From contig NC_092407.1 in the NCBI RefSeq assembly GCF_009017415.1, forward strand, positions 992,001-1,056,000: DNA of 64,000 nt, read 5' to 3'. Position 1 is the stretch's first letter. Every line of letters starts with the position of its first letter. The DNA comes from Aspergillus flavus (taxonomy: Eukaryota > Ascomycota > Eurotiomycetes > Eurotiales > Aspergillaceae). The notes beneath the pieces were generated by a model. That model ran no database searches and was not told where the DNA came from. It saw only the letters and a program-made list of their open reading frames with translations. A program made the translations under genes and the position numbers. This document shows positions 22,106-33,440 of this stretch, one piece after another.

Positions 22106-24339
22106 ATGGCCTCCAACTCGGAGAAACCGTTCGCCTGCTCTTGGTGTGACGCCCGCTTCACAAGAAAGGAACATCGGACCAGACATGAGCAAGCGCGTCA
22201 GTGGCTTCAATTTATCCTTATTTCAGTCACTTGTTGACAGTAGTTAGATTCCCCTAGGCGACAATTCAAATGTCCGACTTGCCACAAAGTCTTCTTGAGA
22301 AAGTAAGACTCTTATTGCGCGGCCATCCCGACATCTTGAGACAGAAAGTTCAACGTATTAGGGACGTGCTTGTACGACATGCGAGGTCGATGCACGACTC
22401 AACGCTAGGAGCCGGAATGCAACGGATCGCCAATTGTACTACACTTGTTGATAACAGAGGTTCCAACAAGTCGAGTTCGTCTGTTGAAAATATGGAGGTT
22501 GCCGTGGCTCCAGATGTCTACGCAATCAACTGTGATCTCCAACCTTTCGCACGGCATGCTAGGGGACTGTCTCCTCGGCTCCTGGGAAGCAACGAGTCGG
22601 AGATTAGCCTTTTGAATGACTTTCTGAGCTTTGACTTATCTGTGGACAGCTTGGAACCTCTATCTGACATTCTTGGGAATGACGTGGTAAGTCCATTCAA
22701 CGCCGACCAGAAGAGTGTGGACAGCTCCCCGAGTCGAACAATGGGTTTAGTGTACTATCTTGAAGATAGTTGCAATGCCAATATTCCGAGTGACATCGGT
22801 CAGTACTACGGGAGTATCTACCAGGACACCCGAAATGCAGAAGATGGGTCACAGGATTCCCGGCCGACGAAATATGCTGCTCAACGGTATCTCCGAGCAT
22901 TTTTCGATTCCTTTCAAAGGCATATACCACTCTTACACGTACCAACCTACCTGAAACATCAGCCGCCTGAGCCATTGCAACTGGCAGTGTACGCGGTAGG
23001 TGCTCTTCATGCGTTTAATCAGGTAGCTGCCCGTGATGCATACCGTGCCGGACATGAGAAACTTTTGAAGGAAGCTTCCACGCTAGCGCCCCTTGAGAGA
23101 CTGCAGACGCTACTTCTACTCACAATGTTTGCAAGTTGGTCGGACGAGCCAGGTTTACGGGCGGAGAGTATACCTCTCCAAGGGCAACTAGCAGCGGTTA
23201 GTATCCTAGCCACAACTGGCATAGAGATGCTTAGAGAATCTAGGAATTGCGCGACTGTCCAAGCGATATTTCGTCAAGCGAGTGTGTCTCTTGGGATGTG
23301 TGGGTGTGGCGAGAGTCAATGAAAAGGTCGCCAGTATCCCGACTTTATGAGTCAAAGGCTAATGCCTAAGGGCAGGACAATTCTGAACATCATTTGCTTC
23401 CTTGGAATAATGAACGTGTCTCATTTGTCGTCCACCATGTTCCTGCCTCCCGGTTTTGACATTGAGCTTCCGTACTCGGAGGACCTCTGGACCTGCAACA
23501 CCCGGGAAACGTGGGAACGGCTCTTCAGTACAGCACCGCGACCGCAGTCTTTTACGGCTGCCTTCCACAATCTGACGTCATTGTCCGGTTCTATCCTGCA
23601 GAATGACTCAGGCCTGGCCCACCTTGTTTTGATGATTGCCCTACATAGCCATGTTAAATCTTGCAGAACTCTTGCAGCCTCGCTCCCGCAATCTCTCAGT
23701 CAAGAGATGACCGAGACGAGTATATCCTCGCTAAACCACTGGCTGCTTTCTTTAGCGGAGTCAGGAATCTTGCGCTCTCGGCAGCACGTGTGTGCGGACT
23801 GTTCCCTCGCTGCGTCGGCGTTGATCTTGTGGAAAGCTACTATGATCCAACTCCGCGCTGATCCAGCATCAGTGAGGGATGTTCAGGACGCCATCTTAGG
23901 GCTGTCTATGGGTCATAAAGCAGTCCCGCAACTGAGTCCTTCTTATAAGCCTTACAGCGTAGCGCCAGCGATGAGCCACGCCGTTTCGTTTATTCAGGGG
24001 CCCATTGTCCGCGGGGTTCAGTTTCTACAGGCGACCTCTTGTGCCAGCATCAGTATATATAATGGCTTACTGGGATTTCACGGTCTTATTCTGCTCGTCA
24101 GATGGTTATTCAGTCTGGAAGCCTCCGATGAGCAAATCAATGAGCAGGCCTTACACCCTGACGAGTGGTTGTTGCTCCGAGATATTCGGGTACTGATCAC
24201 TGAGTCCGATCTACCGTCGCTAGAAGGTCTCCCACTGAGCGCTGCCTGTGCGCGGATTTGGGCGGAAACCCTGCATTCTGACCGTCAGATTTGGGGAGTA
24301 AGGAAGATATTGCATATGTATCTTCAGAAGTTAATTTAA
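22106..24339 (+). CDS. C2H2 zinc-finger / fungal-type transcription factor, damaged middle
   Basis: Exon 1 (22106-22196) encodes finger 1 (CSWCDARFTRKEHRTRH). Exon 2 (22248-22302) begins finger 2 (FKCPTCHKVFLRK) and exon 3 from 22362 completes it (DVLVRHARSMH). The long remainder, to 24339, is the regulatory domain seen in many fungal C2H2 factors (YLRAFFDSFQRHIPLLHVPTY; ICFLGIMNVSHLSSTMFLPP; ETWERLF). A TGA at 23320 interrupts it. The block expected here, WxWRESMKR, is present but in another frame, so either two compensating frameshifts occurred or a 51-nt GT..AG intron (donor at gtgtct near 23281, acceptor gccag) is spliced, which would delete that block. Likely a cluster-type regulator. 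It may be non-functional. Confidence 0.7.
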
Positions 24340-24719
24340 CTGAATGCCTGCCTTCCAAGTCCGAGGCACTATCCTCCAACCTATACTTGCGCTTGCACCT
24401 AAGCATTACTGGAGCGCTCTGCATCTATCTAGATTCAAATGCTTTGAGACCTCCTCTCTAGCGGCCGGAGTGTGATCGCTTGGTATTATGGCGACTCGCG
24501 CAGAATACGGGACACATCTGACACATTGTACAGACGGACGGATATGGTAACCTCTCAGCTGGGTACGATGATTCGACGGGTCGGGCAGTTAGGAAGATCA
24601 CCAGCAATCAGCCCATACGCTTCGTGAGATTTTTAAATTAGCAGTAGGGTTGGACCATTATGACTAATGCCATAGCGACTCCATAGAAAGTAGCCTAATG
24701 CTAGCGGGGACCTTTGCTT
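24340..24719. other. intergenic, nothing recognised
   Basis: I searched the minus strand for the rest of the carotenoid-oxygenase reading frame and did not find it, so that gene appears to be truncated here. Confidence 0.4.
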
Positions 24720-25190
24720 TTACACCCGAAGGATGTCACCTACCGCGTCGAGTGAGTATGGCAGAGTACATTCCTTCAAGGCAAGAAGATTCCCATAGTA
24801 ATATATGACGTTTGTGTTCACCGTGCTTTCGATGGCGGTCCTCACGCATGGATGACTTGTAAAAGGATTCTGATATTGACCCCACAGAGACTGGCGTGCT
24901 TCTCGCTCTTTCAAGAGCCTCTTCGTTTTCACATATTGTTGCTTGTAATCGACATGCCTATTTTTGATTCAGAAAGCACCAACATTCCCATCGCCATCAA
25001 ACGGCACATAATGCGTACCATTCTCGTAGTAAGAAGGCGAGATATGCGGGTCGGGCATCACACGGAAGAAGGTGCCATCCAATTCTCCTGGCACATCACC
25101 ATGGACAACAAGATCCCGAGCTTCGCCTTCCAATCGACAAGGCTTGTCAAATTCTTGCAGCCAAGGAATATCCGGAAAGGGTAGGGCCAT
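24720..25190 (-). pseudogene. carotenoid cleavage oxygenase fragment with in-frame stop
   Basis: From the ATG at 25190 one minus-strand frame runs to 24720. It reads FPDIPWLQEFDKPC, then ARDLVVHGDVPGELDGTFF, RVMPDPHISPSYYENGTHY and PFDGDGNVGAF, then TGA (24971-24969). It continues in the same frame with IKNRHVDYKQQYVKTKRLL, SHPCVRTAIESTVNTNVIYY and GNLLALKECTLPYSLD. These are the first 155 or so codons of the carotenoid oxygenase / lignostilbene dioxygenase family, whose members cleave C=C bonds with a four-His iron site. The stop replaces an expected Arg (CGA to TGA) and the next Gly (expected NGHVD) is Arg. All four iron-binding His regions lie in the missing two thirds. Confidence 0.82.
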
Positions 25191-26652
25191 AACGCATCAC
25201 AATGTGGCTCTTGCGGGCACCATAAAACGCTCTTCGAGAAGAAAATCAGGGAAAGAAGGATATCGCGCTATGGGTGTAAAGTTCGAGGCATGAATTTGTG
25301 AAATCAGAAAATCTGATGAGCTCAAGAGCTATGTATAAGTTCGACGGAGGGTGGATTTGCCATAGAAAATTGCGCCATAAGCGGGGATGCGCTTTCGTGA
25401 AGTCGACCTCAAGGGGTTTGAGTGACCAAAAAGTCAGTCGAGGAGCTCTTGCAGTACATACAGCATTCACATAGCTTTGCTCGAGCGAAGTCCTCAGTCT
25501 CGTCGCGCGTTGTGTGGGGCTGCACGTCATGTACAGTCCATGGCGAGAATACGTAAATATCCCCTCTATAAGTAATCTCCTACGCTGGTCATCGCCCTTT
25601 GGTATAGTACAGTAGGAGTGGAGAGGCTTTCGAACGCCCTTTTTTGCGCTTAAATGGCCCCTTTCCTATTCCAGATTATGCTTCCGGCAAATACAAACCG
25701 ATCGCACACGCGTTCCCTGCGGTCTACAGAATATCTACTCAATCGGAAGCAGCGAAGGTAGAAGCAAGGCCAATGGAATCATTGGGATTCACAGGAATAT
25801 CAGAATACCAGAGGGTCCAGAAACAAGGTAAGTAGCAGACTGATCGGAAGTACGATTTTGGCCTACAGAGATCAATGTACACCGATGACTAGTGGTCTCA
25901 GGACAGCGCACCATGCAGGACATGACTAGTATTACCGTGCTATGATGGTGGTGGAGCAGGCTGCAGGCTAATACCTTGATTACCTCAAAGACTAAGACAG
26001 AATTTTCAGGGCTATCCTAGGGATTTCGATCTTCCTAGCGCCAATTGAAGCCGGCGTGCTCGGATGGTGGCCCCGGAGAAAGACAGGCTTGTGGAATCCT
26101 GTATCTGTGGTGGGCAGGCCACGACCAAGCAAAGCCAATGGTCTGCCCGCATGCAAAATTACAGTGCGATAGAGCCGATAAGTCTTTTGGTATCCTTGAC
26201 CAATAGAAGACAAGTCGGTACCTTGTCAGGAAGGTCGCAGCTCGACCGGTAAGAAGGGGGACAATCAGGCGCGGGCGGGTTCCGATGCCAGCGCGTTTGA
26301 CGCTCTTCTAATAACTGCACTAGTTTTATAAAACACAAGTCGTTGCTGCTGGAGTCGAATATCTCTGCTTTCACAACGTTGCGCATAATGGTTCTTCATT
26401 CTGTAGGCACAAGATTCACCGAGAATAAAGAAGAGTCGCCTGGCAGACTGGCATGGTATGAACCATCATCGACGTTAGAGAATCGGACTCGCTTATGCTC
26501 GCCGTTCCTCTCGAGACGCTTTGTCTCTGTATCAACTATTTCGAGTATTCTCGCATAACACTCGGCGATGCACAGAGAGACCACACCTAAGATGACAGAA
26601 TTTTTGAATGATCGAAAAATAGCGTAACGGGCAGTGCTGACAATTCAGAATC
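25191..26652. other. 1.5 kb with no supported gene
   Basis: A 94-residue minus-strand frame (25246-25530) starts at ATG and reads in part LTFWSLKPLEVDFTKAHP, but I recognise no family. Other frames are short. Confidence 0.3.
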
Positions 26653-26922
26653 ATGATTGCTTTGCGAATAGTTTCATATTTGTCCCTTCCACAGGATTCC
26701 GCGCCTGATGGAACGCCGGTGAGAGTGCTACGCGGGCTTGATAAAGTATATCTAGAGCAAGGAGAGTCGCAACTCGTCTCATTTCCCTTGACTAGGCGCG
26801 ACATGAGTTACTGGGATACTATGGCTCAGGACTGGCGGCTGCTCAGAGGGACATACACGGTGGGCCTGGGGTTCAGTTCGCGTGACATTGCGGAAGAGAT
26901 ATCTTTGGAAACTCTCTCATAG
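26653..26922 (+). pseudogene. GH3 beta-glucosidase C-terminal fragment
   Basis: An 89-residue frame matches the fibronectin III-like domain that closes family 3 glycoside hydrolases: SYLSLPQDSAPDGTPVRVLRG, then KVYLEQGESQLVSFPLTRRD, MSYWDTMAQDWRL and GTYTVGLGFSSRDI. In intact enzymes this follows VVQLY; here that part is altered (RIVSYLS). No (beta/alpha)8 or catalytic Asp/Glu regions are seen in the 1.4 kb upstream, so this is a tail without an enzyme. The first Met is an accident of the remnant. Confidence 0.75.
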
Positions 26923-28355
26923 AGATCTTGAAGTGTGATAGAGGCATTTGCCAGCTGAATGGACTATCGTCCATCAATACCGGGTTCTCCGTATGAAGTG
27001 ACGTTCCATCGGGTTGCCAGCAGTGACTGCGGGTGAGGATAGAACACCAGGACACAGAGTGTTGAGGAAGACATATGGAGGTCTTGGTAATATTGCTAGC
27101 TAGCTATCTAGTCCACACTCCCTGCATTTTGTCCGGTTTCTCTTTCTATTGCAGTATTCACTAGTCGATTATCCAAGTGCGAGGGGAAAGAACGCGCCTT
27201 AGTTCCTGACATTACAATAGATGAAGATAGTAAAAAAGGAAAGGCAACAAAACGTCACCACATCCTTCATGTTACAAGTCGCAAAATTTGAGACCGAAGG
27301 AGACCTTGCGAATCTGTTAGAGGAATGAATAAATACATCTGGGCTCTCATGGCTGACCAAAGGCCTTCATTTGCGCGGGTTGACAACTGCTCGCGCGCCT
27401 TGTGTTGGTTCACATTTTTAAAACAACGGTCCTATATGGAATTGGCTTGTGGACTATTCAGTTGAATGTTACGCCATCCATGTCACTCAGCTAGTTGATG
27501 GCTGTCACGCCAGGCAAATCCACAGGCCCAGTGGTTCTACGTGCTTGATTATCTAGCGCTCGAACAACTACCCACCCCAACCATCGAGCATCTGCTACTA
27601 TATTATCGAACTACCATGAGTTCAAAGTGGACGGCGCTAAAGTTTACGTGCAAAGGATGCTGCCAGATCCTTAAGGACCCCTGTTTCAAAGAGAGAAACC
27701 GAGGGCAAGGGTAGCGAGACAGGTGGCACATAATTTGCTATTGTAGAAGCTCCTTAGATGTAGTCCCATGTTAGGACGCGGATTGTCGACAAACTTCCAG
27801 CACCACTACGCGTGGACGACGGGATCTGAGTGGCCAGAATCTTAGAGAGCAATATCCATCATACCAAGCCAACTCAAAACAGGTTGCAGTTTCCAGTTCT
27901 AGACAGAACGTGGACTGCGTGGCCAGTGGAGTGCAAACTGCACGTCGGCAAGAAAAGGTGGCGCATCACCCCGTCAGCAAAGAGCAAAAGGAATCCGTCG
28001 GGAAACGCAAGGTGGCGCGCCACCAATAGTGGCCTGAGGCCGGAGCAACACGCAATTCGAATCAAGTGGGTTAGTTGGTGGGGGAGAATAGCCAAACTAT
28101 GTTTTCCAGCGCAAGTATATTCCTCGGCGACGTGAGGTACTGCTGTTCCCCATCACCAGTGACGGGAGGGCGTTCGTCGTCAACAGCGAGGTGCTAGCCT
28201 ACAGGCGAGTCCAGGCGTGCCGAGCCGATCTATTTAATCAAAGAAGAAACCAAAGTGAATTCAACTGCTCAAAACCAAATGTGAAATCAGCTTCTTGTCA
28301 TCACCACGCTTTCCTGAGACAATATCTTTCAATAATCGCACTCATTTCAGTCCAA
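26923..28355. other. 1.4 kb with no supported gene
   Basis: This is the upstream region of the linalool-dehydratase-like gene. The frame 27830-28135 (+) is Arg/Lys/Trp-rich with no ATG start and no family resemblance. Confidence 0.35.
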
Positions 28356-30066
28356 ATGCAGCAACAGCCCCCGCAGCGTCTCCTTCTGGATATCTCAAAA
28401 ATTCCGAAGCTTGACATCAAGCAAGCGGGCCATTTGCGCCACTTCCATAATCTTGCCTGGCAGATAGACGGTGAATGGCGTCATATGGGGACACAGGAGC
28501 CAGCCCAGGAGTTCCTAGATGCGTACAGGTACCAAATATCATCCATGGCTTATGGTGCCGGTGTGGCGCACTTTCATCGCCTCCCAGCGTTACGAAGCGT
28601 CTTCAAGCCTCTTCTGCGTCGTTTGATACACAAAATGCTCCGGCGCGAGGTGTGGGGTTACTGGTTCAACACCAGTCTTTCCGGGAATAGAACCGATCCC
28701 GGTCGAAAGGAGCTGAGGAAACCCTGGGCGGATCCTGTCGTGCGTGAAAACATCATGTACAGTGGACATGTGCTGCTGATGACGAGCCTATATGCCATGC
28801 TGTTTGACGATGATGAATTTGAGAAGGCTCAGTCTCTGATGTTCCGTTGGGACCCACTATTCTTCGGGCTCGGTCCAGAGGTATTTTCGTACGACAATCG
28901 AAGCTTACAGGCGGCGATACTGGCAGAAATGGAGAAGAACCACTGGATTGGGGTCTGTTGCGAGCCCAACCTGGTTTTCGTTGTGTGCAATCAGTTTCCG
29001 GTACATACTGTCCGTCCCTGCGAACTGCTTCCCGCTAACCACTAGTCAAAAGTTAATAGCCATGCGATACAACGATGTCAGAGACGGCACGAATGTGGTT
29101 GAAGACATTCTTGCGAAATACAAAGAGGCGTGGGAAGAGAAGCAGATGGTTGCTTCGAATGGCTTGTATGTGGATTGGTGGTATGTAAATCAGGACAGGC
29201 CTGAGGCCCCAAAGCAAGTGGGCTTTACTGCTGGGTATGTGTTTCTACTTGGGGAAAGGGCAGGGTGTTAACAACTCTACAGCGCAAACGCTTTCATGAA
29301 TACCTGGAATTCCGAGTTAGTGAGGTCTGCCTTTGGAAGACAGGCATTCGGTTACATAACGAATTTAGATGGAGAAATTCGTCTTAACTCGCCGACGTTA
29401 GCGAACGTCTACAGAGAGATTGCCGGGGCCGATGCAGGGAACGGGGCACTGCTTTTGAAGGCGCTTGAGATCGCAAAGACCATCCCACCTCCTAAGTTTC
29501 CTTACTCCCTTCCGACTTTCGGTTACGTTGTCCAGTGGTTATCAGAGCTCGGGAAGTCGGTTGAATTGGAAGGGCTACTACAATACGCGGATACGAACTT
29601 AAATCCCTCCTGGGAGAAGGGCGGATTGTTTTATCCGCGCAACGACCAGCCCATAGACGAATCTCACCGATGGAGGCACATGGACCGGTTTACCGGGAAT
29701 GCTGCCATTGGATATGCCAGACTGAATGTCAACGACGGCCAGAAAATCATGTGGGACAAACCCTGGACCCGCGATATCCTGGCTAAGCGTCCATGGATCG
29801 ACGGTGTTGACCTGTCACAAGGTGTTGACTTTCTCCGGGGACAGTGGAACTCGGAGGAGAATGCTCTAATACTTACTATAAAGACCTGGGATGGCTCTGT
29901 GGTTGAGGTGGAACCAACGGCTCGCAATCTAGAAAAAGGAATTTGGGCGGTTTACATTGCGGGTGAACTGCAGATGTGTGTGGAGGTAACCGAGTCCAAC
30001 AGCCTCACATTTCGTGTGACTGCCGGGGAGGTTGAAGTCGACGTTGTTGTAATAAGGGTACGATAA
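28356..30066 (+). CDS. linalool dehydratase/isomerase-like protein
   Basis: Three exons (28356-29000, 29053-29234, 29283-30066) give 536 residues without a break. The start chosen is MQQQPPQRLLLD; the frame stays open upstream, but no better ATG is near. The protein has the (alpha/alpha)6-barrel type sequence of the linalool dehydratase/isomerase family: YSGHVLLMTSLYAMLFDDD, IGVCCEPNLVFVVCNQFP, IAMRYNDVRDGTN, and then NAFMNTWNSE. In the bacterial enzyme two Cys nine positions apart and a His take part in water removal from or addition to monoterpene alcohols; C202 and C211 here have that spacing, and H138 sits in YSGH. Fungal homologues occur near secondary metabolism genes. It appears intact among broken neighbours. 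The substrate is unknown. Confidence 0.88.
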
Positions 30067-31756
30067 GGGACTGGGAGAATGAGAGGAAGACGGAGAAGGA
30101 GCGAAGTTATGGATATGGTCGAAATCAGAGATCAACCAGAACCAACTGGAATCAAGATAGTATAACCCTTAAATCTTTTTGCTGTGCGCTTTGATGTTCG
30201 TTTTAAATCGCGTATATATCAAGAAACTTAGCCACTTTGGCGGGCTATATATTTCTCTACTTTCATTAGTTAACTAGTTGACTATTTATCCGGCCTATTC
30301 CTATCACCACATCACAGTCCCAGAGAGCATCCATGAGTAGCTAGCAAACAATAGGCTACTGTAGTCTACCATAGAGTGAAATATCCTGATTTAAAAAACT
30401 GAAGCGTAGCGAATTCTGTTAGAGGCCCGAGTATTTACATCTGCTCTGCAAAAGATGTGCTGTTAACTTACACAGTGGGGACCATATCTCATTATATACA
30501 TCGAATTCATACACCAACTTGCTGAAAAGATCTATCTCTCTACTTAGTAACTCCTAGATACGGGCAAGCAAGCCGTCCTTAGTTAATACCACTACAACGC
30601 TATGACATCAGGATTTGTCTCAAATTTGCGGCGTCGCAGGCTTCGCTATTTCGTAGACATGAAATTGGCACGTGGTGTTTTACCACCGGTCTCAAACAAA
30701 CTGCTGCCTTGGACCTCTAAAGGACCTTTTTGAGGACGATGGACGGGTGGAGCACAGAAAACTTCAGGCACATATGTGGAGAGTTGGAAGGTTCGTCACC
30801 GGCATTTATGATAGAAAACATTAGAGAATAATGACATCCTATATGCAAGGGTTTGTATCATGGCGGACGCGTGTGACATTAAGTGTTGTTATTAGAGGGA
30901 AAAGGATCTTCTGAGAGATTACAGAAAAGTCTCCGGCGGAATGATAAGTTCTTCGGTGAACCTCCTATTGTATAGGCCCATGCTTCTCGCCGCCTGAATA
31001 ACCGAGATTCCATGTCCCTCCGTGCGCCCCGTTGCGTGTGCGTCCTCCAGCTGCCCGGACTCAGCTCTTCTTGGAATGCCTTTCGTTGAAGTAGCATATT
31101 TTCTAGGGTTCTAATTCCTCGATCCGGTGAGGTAGACGCTTGAGTCCCTACCAAAGAGCTGTCCTAATTAGGTATCCGCGGGCCACCGTATTACGGAGAT
31201 TGGTGCAAGTATAGTAGGTTGTTGTTTGCTAGGCCAGATCTGAATTCCCTTTCCTCTACATATGAGCCTCTACCTACGAAGCCTCGAGTGACCAACCAAT
31301 TAGGCAGACCACATCGCCAAAAGTGGTATACGGGCATATTGCTCCTCCGTCCTGGAGGCTTCTATAAAGTCGAGAGTGTTGTCGGGTGTTCCTTCGATGA
31401 CTGTCGTGTTGAGGTAGTTATGGAGCAAGTTTGGATCAGGTGCCTGGGTTATCTAGGTAATAAAGCTGTGGGACTTGTTCCCATAGACTCGTGGCACTAT
31501 AGAAATCTCCGGAGGATATACGTGTAATTTCCTGAGATGTGGATACCCTACCGGAGCGAATAGGCCTTACTCCAATGCGCTGGTGGCGCCCCACATCTCC
31601 CTAAAAGCAAGGCTGACCCATCGAGTTGTTTTGCACGTCCCTATCTGCATGTCTAGATACTGTAGGGAGGGTTGGTCTTTTCATGAGGAGACCACCCAAC
31701 TTTTGTTAAACACCTTCCTCCACTCCCACAGTTCCTCGATACATCCCGTCTGCCAA
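30067..31756. other. 1.7 kb with no supported gene
   Basis: Several short frames were read (31219-31527 +, 30879-31154 -), the second from TTG. None shows a family. No repeat was seen. Confidence 0.35.
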
Positions 31757-32056
31757 ATGCCTCTATTTCTGCTCTCTGTCTCCTACCTCACTTCCTTCGA
31801 GGAAGTAGAAAAGCACCTCCCAGCTCATATAACCTGGTTGGAACAACAATATGAGCAAAGCATCTATCTGTTCTTTGCCCGGAAGGTACCATTCACAGGC
31901 GGGGTGTGTCTCGCAGTTGCAGAATCGGCACATCAAATGGCAGAGATTACAGAATCCGACCCCTTCCGCACCAGCAATGTTGCAAAGTACGAAATTCAAG
32001 AGCTCGACCTGACGAAAGTTAATACTTCTGTTCTCCAAGAATATACGTCCGACTGA
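31757..32056 (+). CDS. YCII-like dimeric alpha+beta barrel protein
   Basis: The ATG at 31757 opens a 99-residue intronless frame (the frame is open further upstream, but the family starts here). The sequence MPLFLLSVSYLTSFEEVEKH, LPAHITWLEQQYEQ, ARKVPFTGGVCLAVAES and DPFRTSNVAKYEIQE follows the YCII-related fold: the His in LPAHxxWL and the Arg-Lys before the Gly-Gly turn are the usual conserved polar residues. YCII proteins include dehydrochlorinase-type enzymes and many of unknown role. Length is normal. An A18 run lies 334 bp downstream. Confidence 0.82.
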   Translation: MPLFLLSVSYLTSFEEVEKHLPAHITWLEQQYEQSIYLFFARKVPFTGGVCLAVAESAHQMAEITESDPFRTSNVAKYEIQELDLTKVNTSVLQEYTSD

Positions 32057-32389
32057 GTGAGGTTCTTGCAGGAAGCTCTTTTAACTACGCACTGATGGTT
32101 TCGCTACTGCTGTACTGTAGATCTGCTACTACATAATCCATCGCTTGGAGAATTTGGCTTTGTGCTCTTCTGTCAGTTCTATCCGGTCTGAGGGATGCTG
32201 ATCTCGTGTCTAAATGGATGGTTTGAGATGTTATAGTCTGCGGTTAGCAGTGCTACGTTATATACCGTAGGCAGGATGAAATGTAATCATCCGCGTCGCT
32301 CTCCAAGACTGGGTCAAAATCAACATATCGTAATGATCTATACATACAAAGGTTGCAAGGGAAACACCTAGTCTGAACGGGACATCTGT

Positions 32390-32407
32390 AAAAAAAAAAA
32401 AAAAAAA
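32390..32407 (+). repeat. A18 homopolymer
   Basis: An uninterrupted run of 18 A. It lies upstream of the LINE relic, so it is not that element's own tail. It could be the tail of another retroposed insertion. Confidence 0.9.
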
Positions 32408-32500
32408 GCTGCACACTGAAAGGAATACTTAGACGCAGCCGGAGAAGGGTACCTGTGCAAATCAGCGGCTTACTTGCAACGGAGGGACGACTACGCCAGC

Positions 32501-33156
32501 ATTCCTACCTTGAGTGTCGGCACACAAGAGATGGTGGATAACGAAGGAAAAGCTGAACTATTTCTCAACTCATTTTCCCCCAGGAGGAGAGATACGCTGC
32601 AAGCCAATCACCGAGCCGGAGGTCTACAGATCAATCAAGGCCGCCAAAGGAAGCACTGCTCCCGGGCAAGATTGAAACCTAACCCTGTGGAAAGCTGTTG
32701 TGTATGTATTCTCAAACATCAATAACCCACAATTTCACCAAGGCCGTTGGGGCTAGGATACTACCTCAGCCAGTGAAAAGGAGCAAAGATTGTCGTGCTA
32801 CGCAAATCTGGAGAACACGACCATAGAGCGCCTGGAGCATACCGACCGATTTCGCTGCTGAACACACTCAGCACGATACTTTGGGCATTAGTAGCCAAAG
32901 AATTGCTGCACTGGCACAGGGCTGGGTTACATATGCTGCTGCCAGAGACACAGTTCAGAGAACAGCCTGGTCGAAACACAGAGCAAGCGCTACTGGTGCG
33001 CACGATTGCGGTGGATCGAACGTTGCTGCATATGCGATCAAAAGAAATAACGCCTGCCGCCTTCGATGTGAGGGAATCTTTAACGGAGTCAACAAAGAAT
33101 TAGCCTGGAAACACGCCTGCGTTCCAAATCCATACAATAGCTATACGGTGGATTAG
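32501..33156 (+). mobile_element. degraded LINE (Tad-like non-LTR retrotransposon), reverse transcriptase region
   Basis: Pieces in different frames spell the linker and first part of a LINE reverse transcriptase: IPTLSVGTQEMVDNEGKAEL, EVYRSIKAAKGSTAPG, then KIVVLRKSGEHDH, APGAYRPISLLNTLS, LPETQFREQPGRNTEQALL and, after a frameshift, AFDVRGIFNGVNKEL. In fungal Tad-type elements the order is the same (ALLV block, then FDVKGAFNGV). The catalytic FADD block and the RNase H part are absent. Frames change at least twice and stops occur, so the copy is dead and 5'/3' truncated. Confidence 0.85.
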
Positions 33157-33159
33157 TAG

Positions 33160-33440
33160 CTTCATAGAAATCTGATATCTGATCATCACTTTCGACAACT
33201 TCAGCTTTAACCATAGTGACCCCCTGTTGGCCAATAATTCCCACCGTAGAAGCTACACAAATGCCGGGAGGAAAGCTCTCCTCGACGCCGTTAACCCTCT
33301 TTAATGAACTTCCGCCTGCTTGGGCTTCCACGTGTAACGAGAGGCTAACATGAGCCCATTTGCCTTTCCACAACGGGGAGTGTCTAAAGCCTTGGTAGTT
33401 GTTTTGATCTTGTCCTCCAGACCGAGGCCTGCAATCTACA
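33160..33440 (-). pseudogene. unidentified coding relic beside the LINE
   Basis: The minus strand is open and protein-like from about 33440 to the LINE border: YQGFRHSPLWKGKWAHVSLS, VEAQAGGSSLKRVNGVEES, PPGICVASTVGIIGQQGV and AEVVESDDQISDFYEATN. There is no ATG start (a TTG at 33373) and no recognised family. The frame runs into LINE sequence near 33155, so the LINE may have inserted into and truncated this gene. Confidence 0.4.
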
